From Gemmatimonadaceae bacterium (GTDB lineage: Bacteria > Gemmatimonadota > Gemmatimonadetes > Gemmatimonadales > Gemmatimonadaceae): DNA of 64,000 nucleotides. Under the pieces are notes generated by a model. The model was not told the origin of the DNA. It saw only the letters and a list, made by a program, of their open reading frames with translations, and searched no databases. The DNA lies in assembly GCA_019752115.1 (NCBI GenBank), contig JAIEMN010000003.1, positions 1 through 64,000 on the forward strand, given 5' to 3'. Below, piece after piece: positions 58,260 through 64,000 of this stretch; positions within the stretch are counted from its first letter, which is position 1, and each line of letters opens with the position of its first letter. A program made the translations under genes and the position numbers.

Positions 58260-60260
58260 TTACGTGATGGCCCCGCCAGTCTCCAGCGCGGCCGAGGCCT
58301 CGGCCGCCGCGAAGGCCTCATCCACGGTGCCCGCCCCATGCTGACGCCGCACCATGCCGGCATACCGCCCATCAGCCGCCATCAGCGCCTCGTGTGACCC
58401 CTGCTCCACGACGCGTCCGTTGTCGAGCAACAGAATGAGATCGGCCTTGCGAATGGTGGACAGGCGGTGCGCGATGATGAACGTCGTGCGCCCCTGCACC
58501 AGATCGGCGAGCGACGCCTGAATGAGCTGCTCACTCTCGGTATCGAGGTTGCTCGTGGCCTCGTCGAGAATGAGCAGCTGCGGGTCGGCAAGAATGGCGC
58601 GGGCGATCGCCAGCCGCTGCTTCTGTCCACCCGAGAGCTTCACCCCGCGTTCGCCGACGATCGTGTCGTAGCCATCGACCAGCCGCTCGATGAATTCGTG
58701 CGCGTTGGCGCGCCGCGCCGCCGCTTCCACCTCGGCGACGCTCGCGTCGTGCCGACCGTAGGCGATGTTATCGCGCACGGTGCCGTCGAAGAGAAAGACA
58801 TCCTGCTGCACGAGCGCCAGGCGGCCGCGCCAGCTCGATAGCCGCAGATCTCGCAGGTCGATGCCATTCACGCAAATCCGCCCGCCGGTCGGATCGTGGA
58901 AGCGCGCGACGAGATCGGTGACCGTGGTCTTGCCGGCCCCGCTACGCCCGACGAGCGCCACGACCGTGCCGCCGGGAATGACCAGATCGAGGTCGTGCAG
59001 GACCGGCTTGCCTTCGTGATACGCGAACGAGACATGCTCGAGCCGCAACTCGTCGATACGCGCCGGCGCGACCTGGGCGTTTGGCACATCGGGTTTGTCC
59101 GGGGGCATCGCCAACACCTCGAACACGCGCTCCATCGCGGCCAGCGAGCGCTGCATCTCGCTGAACGAGTTCACGATGTTCCACACGGGCCCCATCAGCA
59201 GGAACGTGTACCACTGAAAGGCAAAGATGTCGCCCACCGAGGCGCGCCCGGCGAGCGTAAGATGCCCGCCATACCACACAATGACCACGTTCACGATCGC
59301 GGTGAGCAACCCCCAGCTGGTCCAGAGGACCAGCTCCCGGCGCCCGGCGAACAGTTCCTTGCGCAACACCGTGTGGCGCCCCTGCATGTACGCCAGCAGT
59401 TCGCGCGTTTCCTGCCGGAAGGCGCGCACGACGCGAATGCCGCTGAACGCTTCGCCGACGCGCCCGTCGATCTGCTCCACATCCTTGCGCACCACGCGGT
59501 ACACCGGGCGGATGCGCTTGGAGAAGGTGAAGCTCATGATCATGGCGCCGGGAATCACGGCCAGCGCCATGATCGTGAGCCGCCAGTTGAGCGTAAAGAG
59601 CACCCCCATGGCGATCAGCAGCTTCACCACCGAGATCGATGGCGAGATGATCGCCATCTGCAGCAGCCCACTGGTGGTTTCCACGTCCCCCGACAGCCGC
59701 GACAGCAGGCCGCCGGTCTTCATGTCCCAGAGCTTGTTGAGTGGCAGGTTGAGAAAGCGGTCGAAGATCGCGCGGCGGAGCGACAACACCACGCGCACGT
59801 TGAGGATACGCTGCGTGTAGTCCTTCGAGACGGAGATCAGCGCCGAGACGACGACCAGCGCCAGGAACGACACGCCGGCGACATTCAAACGCCAGACACG
59901 CTCGGCGGCGTCGAGCTTGGCCAGCAGCACCTTGTCCACGATCCAGCGCATGAACAGCGGTTCGATGCTCTGCGCACCCGCCGACAGCAGCGCGAGCACA
60001 CACACGGCGGCCAGCCGACCGCGATGTGGCGCGAGCCAGCGCAGGTAGTCGCGCAGGTAATCCTTGCGTGAGCCGCCAAGCAGCGAATCACGCCAGCGGG
60101 CAACGCGTCCCTTGGGCTTGGCGTTCGCATCCGGCGTCGCGTCGGGCGTCGCCTCAGGCTTCGTCGGGGTCTTCGCATCGGCATCGCCGAGCGTGCCCGC
60201 GTGGTACTGCTCGACGAAGGCGCGATAGCGCAGGCGGGAGGATCGTGGCGGGTTGGCCAT
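58260..60260 (-). CDS. ABC exporter, MsbA-like half transporter
   Basis: 666 residues. An N-terminal hydrophilic head of about 60 residues contains a Thr-Pro-Asp-Ala repeat. Six membrane helices of the type I exporter fold follow, then a complete ATPase: Walker A GRSGAGKTT, signature LSGGQKQRLAIARAI, Walker B LLILDEATSNLD and switch His in IIAHRLST. It works as a homodimer exporting lipid or another hydrophobic substrate. An ATG at 60260 is used instead of the TTG at 60266. Confidence 0.92.
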   Translation of the reverse strand: MANPPRSSRLRYRAFVEQYHAGTLGDADAKTPTKPEATPDATPDANAKPKGRVARWRDSLLGGSRKDYLRDYLRWLAPHRGRLAAVCVLALLSAGAQSIEPLFMRWIVDKVLLAKLDAAERVWRLNVAGVSFLALVVVSALISVSKDYTQRILNVRVVLSLRRAIFDRFLNLPLNKLWDMKTGGLLSRLSGDVETTSGLLQMAIISPSISVVKLLIAMGVLFTLNWRLTIMALAVIPGAMIMSFTFSKRIRPVYRVVRKDVEQIDGRVGEAFSGIRVVRAFRQETRELLAYMQGRHTVLRKELFAGRRELVLWTSWGLLTAIVNVVIVWYGGHLTLAGRASVGDIFAFQWYTFLLMGPVWNIVNSFSEMQRSLAAMERVFEVLAMPPDKPDVPNAQVAPARIDELRLEHVSFAYHEGKPVLHDLDLVIPGGTVVALVGRSGAGKTTVTDLVARFHDPTGGRICVNGIDLRDLRLSSWRGRLALVQQDVFLFDGTVRDNIAYGRHDASVAEVEAAARRANAHEFIERLVDGYDTIVGERGVKLSGGQKQRLAIARAILADPQLLILDEATSNLDTESEQLIQASLADLVQGRTTFIIAHRLSTIRKADLILLLDNGRVVEQGSHEALMAADGRYAGMVRRQHGAGTVDEAFAAAEASAALETGGAIT

Positions 60261-60336
60261 CCCCAACGCTACCGATTTTCGAGCGGACTCGTCAGGCGGT
60301 CAGGGGCGATCTTTCTGAGCGAAGGCCGCGAGCGTG

Positions 60337-61236
60337 TCACTCGGCGAAATACCGCCACGCGCCATCAACCTTGCGCCAGATCGTGAAGAACGACGAACCC
60401 GTGGCCCCCGGTGCGTTCTTGGGGCGGATCACGCCGAACGTGATACCAAGATCATTACTCGTCGCGACGATCGCCGTATCGGCGCTCCAGGTGATCGTGC
60501 TGGGAGCGTCGAGCGGCTGCCCGCCCGCCACCACGCGCGCGATCGCATCGGCCCCACGGACGAACCGGCCATCACTCGGCAGCCCCACATTGAGCGATGC
60601 GGGTGTTCCGCGCTGCGCAAAGGCGGCGCCCACACCGACCTGATTGGCGAGCGCCGAGAACTCGGCTTCGGCGGCGCGGAGTTCCTGCACCTGTTGCGCA
60701 CGAATCGCGGCCGTGCTGAAGGGCGCCACCACGCGCGGCGGCAACAATGGCGGCAACGCCGTGGAGTCGATCGGGACCCAATCCATGGGGCGGCGACGCC
60801 ACGCGGCGGCGCGCCAGCCACTCCCGGTCAGCGTCCAGAAGGTGAGGTACTTGAACGCGGCACGTGATCCGTCGGCCCGCGTGGTCATCAGAAAGCCAAC
60901 GGTGAAGGCGTGCGCCGCGTCGGCGGCCACACCGACCTCGATGGGCGTCCAGTGCGGGCGCGCCGTGCTGTCTGGCGTGGCGGCGAGCGCCGCCACGATG
61001 CGCTCGCGGCCGGCGAGGATTTCGCCGCGCGGCGCGGGCATCAGTGCGCCATCGCTGAGCAGCGCGCCGATCGCCTGCGGCAGCGGGGCGGTGGTCGCCG
61101 CAAATCGGCGATCCGCCGCGAGCACGGCGTCGGCAACGGACTGTGGCGACGTGCCGGCGGGACGGCTAGGCGCATGCGTGGGCGCACACGCGGCACTCAC
61201 CACCACGCACGCCATCCCGAACGAAAAACGGGTCAT
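60337..61236 (-). CDS. Lipoprotein with two NTF2-like (DUF4440/SnoaL) domains
   Basis: 299 residues. The signal ends in SAAC, giving a lipid-anchored protein. Two similar NTF2-like units follow, about residues 35-150 and 175-299. Each starts with a helix (VADAVLAADRRFAATTA and VQELRAAEAEFSALANQ) and ends with a Trp-containing strand (FWTLTGSGWRAAAW and FFTIWRKVDGAWRYF). The function is not known. The ATG at 61236 gives the lipobox; an in-frame ATG at 61245 is possible. Confidence 0.78.
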   Translation of the reverse strand: MTRFSFGMACVVVSAACAPTHAPSRPAGTSPQSVADAVLAADRRFAATTAPLPQAIGALLSDGALMPAPRGEILAGRERIVAALAATPDSTARPHWTPIEVGVAADAAHAFTVGFLMTTRADGSRAAFKYLTFWTLTGSGWRAAAWRRRPMDWVPIDSTALPPLLPPRVVAPFSTAAIRAQQVQELRAAEAEFSALANQVGVGAAFAQRGTPASLNVGLPSDGRFVRGADAIARVVAGGQPLDAPSTITWSADTAIVATSNDLGITFGVIRPKNAPGATGSSFFTIWRKVDGAWRYFAE

Positions 61237-61284
61237 GCCGCCCATACGAGGCGCGACATGACCCGGATTCACCACCGCCTCGAC

Positions 61285-62901
61285 CTAGAGCCGGGCGCCG
61301 GTGTGCAGCACGATGGCCGAGAGGGCCGGGGCCGTCACGGCCGCCGTTCCGCCGCTCACGACCACACTCGTGCCCACACAGCGACCCGCACTCACGCCAC
61401 CGGTGAGCACATCGCAGTACGTCCCCGCCGGCAGGTTCGTCGGCACGCTGGCGGTGAGCGTCGCGGCCTCACGATTGATGAGCACGAAGCCCTGCGTCCC
61501 GCGGGAGAACGCCACGGCGTTGCCGCCGTTCGTCCACGGGGTGTTCGCATCCGACCCTGCGAGCCGCTTGCGGACGCCCACCATCGCCACGATGGTCGGA
61601 TCGCGATGCTCGCAGATCCAGTGCGTGCCGATCACGGCGGCATCCCAGCTCGGCGCGCAGCTCAGCGCATTGGTCTCGCCCGTGCCGCTGGACGGTGGAC
61701 CACGATCACGACCGAACTGCGACGTGCGGTCGAAGGCATAGCTCGACATCACCGTGGGATAGCCGTACGGGTAACCGAGCAGCCACACGTACGCGAGCCG
61801 CAACACCGCCCCATCGCGATAGGAGATGGGCGCGCCGTCACGCTGAGTATCGTGGTTCTCGATGAACGAGACCGCCTTGTCACTTGCCATCAACGCCCAC
61901 GCGTTGGGCGAGAACTGCGCCAGATCGCCGACCTTCTGCGACCCCAGATTGATGAACTTGTCGCCGATGCCGCGATACTTGAACTCACTCACATCGCTGG
62001 CACCGCCGGTGTTGTAGCCCACCCCGAAGTAGTCGCGCGCCGCGACCGCATCACCGCCGTAGTCGATCACCTCGTGATAGACGTACGGCAGCGGCAAGCC
62101 TTCCGTGGCCGCCGTGCGGTTCACCAAGCCGATGATGGAGTCGAGCTCCACGGGCTGGATGTGCTTGGCCGCATCGATGCGAAAACCCGCCACCCCCAAG
62201 CGCAGCAGCTCCATCAGATACCCCGCGATCTTGGCGCGCACCGTGGGGGATCCCGTCTTGAGATCGGCGAGACCGAGCAACTCACAATCCTGCACATTGG
62301 CCGCGTCGCTGTAGTTGCTGACGCCGCACGGCGGGTGGAAGTCGCCGCTCGTGTAGAGCCCGGGATACTCGTACTTGGTGAACGCCGTCCCGGCGCTGCC
62401 GGTCCCGGCGTTCGTGCCCGACATGTGATTGACGATGGCATCGACGTAGATGTCTACGCCCGCGCTCTTGCACGCTTGCACCATGCTCACGAACTCGGCG
62501 CGCGTCCCCGAGCGGCTGCGATCGAGCTTGTAGCTCACCGCCTGGTAGCGCTGCCACCAGGGGGAGTTGGTGGCCAGCACGTGCTCCTGCGGCGGCGAGA
62601 CCTGCACCGCCTTGTAGCCGGCCGGCCCCAGGCGCTGGGTGCATTCGGTGGCGATGTCAGCCCACCGCCATTCGAAGAGCTGCACGAACACGTCGCCGGC
62701 CGCCGCCCGACCCGTGGGCCGATAGGTCTGCGGAAGCGTGGGGCGCTCGAGTGGCGTGGTGATCGGCGGGGGCGTGATATCCGCGCCGCCGTGGGTGCAC
62801 CCGACAGCGAAAAGCGCAGCCGCGAACATCGCGACCGCGCTCGTCTGCTGCCGGAGCGCCCGGCCCGGAGCAAGGCTCCGGACCAAGCGATCCATTGGCA
62901 T
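61285..62901 (-). CDS. Alpha-amylase (GH13) lipoprotein
   Basis: 538 residues. The signal ends in LFAVGC, so it is lipid-anchored, as expected for surface starch degradation. The GH13 regions are DAIVNH (region I), GFRIDAAKH with nucleophile Asp243 (II), YHEVID with acid/base Glu277 (III) and FIENHD with Asp351 (IV). A C-terminal beta domain completes the enzyme. It hydrolyses alpha-1,4-glucan. The ATG at 62901 shares a base with the SusD-like stop (TGATG), coupling it to the binding protein. Confidence 0.93.
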   Translation of the reverse strand: MPMDRLVRSLAPGRALRQQTSAVAMFAAALFAVGCTHGGADITPPPITTPLERPTLPQTYRPTGRAAAGDVFVQLFEWRWADIATECTQRLGPAGYKAVQVSPPQEHVLATNSPWWQRYQAVSYKLDRSRSGTRAEFVSMVQACKSAGVDIYVDAIVNHMSGTNAGTGSAGTAFTKYEYPGLYTSGDFHPPCGVSNYSDAANVQDCELLGLADLKTGSPTVRAKIAGYLMELLRLGVAGFRIDAAKHIQPVELDSIIGLVNRTAATEGLPLPYVYHEVIDYGGDAVAARDYFGVGYNTGGASDVSEFKYRGIGDKFINLGSQKVGDLAQFSPNAWALMASDKAVSFIENHDTQRDGAPISYRDGAVLRLAYVWLLGYPYGYPTVMSSYAFDRTSQFGRDRGPPSSGTGETNALSCAPSWDAAVIGTHWICEHRDPTIVAMVGVRKRLAGSDANTPWTNGGNAVAFSRGTQGFVLINREAATLTASVPTNLPAGTYCDVLTGGVSAGRCVGTSVVVSGGTAAVTAPALSAIVLHTGARL

Positions 62902-64000
62902 CAGTACCCCGTGTTCTGCTTGAGATTCGGGTTCGCGATGAGCTCCGACGCCGGCAGCGGATAGAGCGCACGGAAGGCTTCCGTGGTCTTGCCCGCCTTC
63001 ACGCCGCCCTTCCACGCCCAGACGCCCGTCGTGGTGAACTTGCCGAAGCGGATCAGGTCCGTGCGGCGGGTGCCTTCCCAGAAGAGCTCACGGCCACGCT
63101 CGTCGAGGATGAAGTCGAGCGTCATCTGCGCGTCGGTGATGTTCCCCGACGTGTTGCCGTAGGCGCGCGTGCGGAGCTGGTTGATGTAGTCCAGCGCCTG
63201 CGTCCGCGTGCCACCGCCACCACGCAGCACGGCTTCGGCGTAGATCAGGTACGCATCGCCGAGACGGAACATCGGGTAGTCGGTGTCGGCGAAGCCGAAA
63301 TCCGATCCGACGCCACCCGTGGACTTGGCGTTGGTGTACTTGGGCGCCGCGATGCCCTGCGTGAAGTCAGTCATGTTGTCGATCGACAGCGACTGACCCG
63401 AGCGGAAGAAGAAGTTGTTGCGCTTGTCTTCGCCGCCGGCCGGGAAGAGGGCGACCGCTTCCGGCTTCGCGCGCAGGCCCCACCAGCCACCATCCAGCCC
63501 ATAGTCGCCGGCGTTCATCTGATTGCCGACCGACGCGTGCGTGAGGAAGGTGGTGCCGCCGTAACTCTGCGTCTTCTTCCCGTCCTGCGGGATCGGGAAG
63601 ATCATCTCAGGCGACGTGTGGTTGTCGGCCGAGAAGATGCGGCGGAAGTTGTTGTCGAGGCGGTACGAGCCCGCGATGACCTTCTCCGCCTCCGTCCGCG
63701 CTTCCGTGTAGCGGGCCGTGCCCGTGTACACCGCGGAGTTGAGGTAGAGCTTGGCCAGCAGCATCGCCACACCACCCTGGTCGACGCGGCCGTACTCGGC
63801 CGCCCCGGCGGCCGGGAGATCGGCGCGGATGGCGTTGAGCTCGTTCACGACATACGTGAAGACGTCGGCGCGCTTGGCCTGGGCCGGCGCCGTCTTGCCA
63901 ATGGCGTCGGCGTCGGTCACGAGCGGCACATCGCCGAAGAGGTCGATCGCGTGCCAGTAGCTGAGGGCGCGCAGGAAGCGCGCCTCGGCCCGGTACTGCT
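62901..64000 (-). CDS. SusD/RagB family protein, 5' end missing
   Basis: About 366 residues of the C-terminal part; the gene runs off the right edge. Near the edge it reads EARFLRALSYWHAIDLFGDVPLVT, the classic SusD helix, and later EAVLRGGGGTRTQALDYINQLRTRAYG and DERGRELFWEGTRRTDLIRFGK. SusD proteins are outer-membrane lipoproteins that bind glycans and pair with a SusC TonB-dependent channel, whose gene would be expected beyond the edge. Co-translation with an alpha-amylase points to starch. Confidence 0.93.
   Translation of the reverse strand, partial: QYRAEARFLRALSYWHAIDLFGDVPLVTDADAIGKTAPAQAKRADVFTYVVNELNAIRADLPAAGAAEYGRVDQGGVAMLLAKLYLNSAVYTGTARYTEARTEAEKVIAGSYRLDNNFRRIFSADNHTSPEMIFPIPQDGKKTQSYGGTTFLTHASVGNQMNAGDYGLDGGWWGLRAKPEAVALFPAGGEDKRNNFFFRSGQSLSIDNMTDFTQGIAAPKYTNAKSTGGVGSDFGFADTDYPMFRLGDAYLIYAEAVLRGGGGTRTQALDYINQLRTRAYGNTSGNITDAQMTLDFILDERGRELFWEGTRRTDLIRFGKFTTTGVWAWKGGVKAGKTTEAFRALYPLPASELIANPNLKQNTGY

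Noticed and set aside
1-64000. CRISPR array, integrase/attachment site, prophage or toxin-antitoxin pair
   Set aside because: No regularly spaced repeats, no integrase or structural phage gene, and no convincing small overlapping toxin-antitoxin pair were found.

Overview
The window is GC-rich, densely coding DNA with no rRNA or tRNA gene and no phage, transposase or CRISPR signature. The gene content points to a Gemmatimonadota-like bacterium: a DUF1800/DUF1501 pair, SusD-type starch binding outside an obvious Bacteroidetes background, a Rho factor with a long Arg/Gly-rich extension, type IV minor pilins and many lipoproteins. That assignment is inference from gene content; no marker gene in the window proves it.

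Left part (1-16 kb). A squalene/phytoene synthase-like gene diverges from an FAD-linked oxidase. A MarR regulator and a SnoaL-like protein follow, with a perfect palindrome between them, then thyX. From 4.8 to 13.3 kb lie two minor-pilin operons pointing away from each other. Each runs in the order FimT/GspH-, PilV-, PilW-, PilX-like, and the right-hand one ends in a tandem duplication of the PilX-like gene. They share one AT-rich divergent region (8855-9112) containing several dyads. An EF-G paralogue with a degenerate G4 motif follows.

Middle part (16-38 kb). Two unrecognised genes precede the DUF1800/DUF1501 pair, whose end overlaps a convergent penicillin-binding protein 1A. Next come a polysaccharide deacetylase, an AhpD-like/TPR pair, a probable SRP RNA, rho, and a chemotaxis receptor with a sigma-28-like promoter. 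After these are an M20 peptidase, crcB with a PMT/ArnT-like glycosyltransferase, a Big2-repeat lipoprotein, an acyl-CoA dehydrogenase, and an orphan NarL-type regulator coupled to a Cys-rich small protein.

Right part (38-64 kb). Cytochrome bd oxidase (cydAB) is followed by an operon nadB-nadA-nadC-unknown-fahA, which makes the NAD precursor from aspartate and adds the last step of tyrosine breakdown. Then come a TPR protein and a complete nucleoside-type ABC importer (BMP-family binding protein, double ATPase, two permeases) running into an MFS transporter. A YtcJ-like amidohydrolase, an S9 peptidase, an outer-membrane barrel, an ABC exporter and a double NTF2-like lipoprotein follow. The window ends in an alpha-amylase lipoprotein coupled to a SusD-like protein cut by the right edge, probably part of a starch-utilisation locus.

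Non-coding features of note are three copies of a palindromic intergenic repeat (termini TTGAACTGATCGCACAGAG) near 36.7, 53.6 and 55.5 kb, several strong terminators, and the probable SRP RNA. I did not find a clearly new multi-gene system. The best leads are the repeat family, the mirrored pilin operons, the unknown gene in the NAD operon and the G4-degenerate EF-G.
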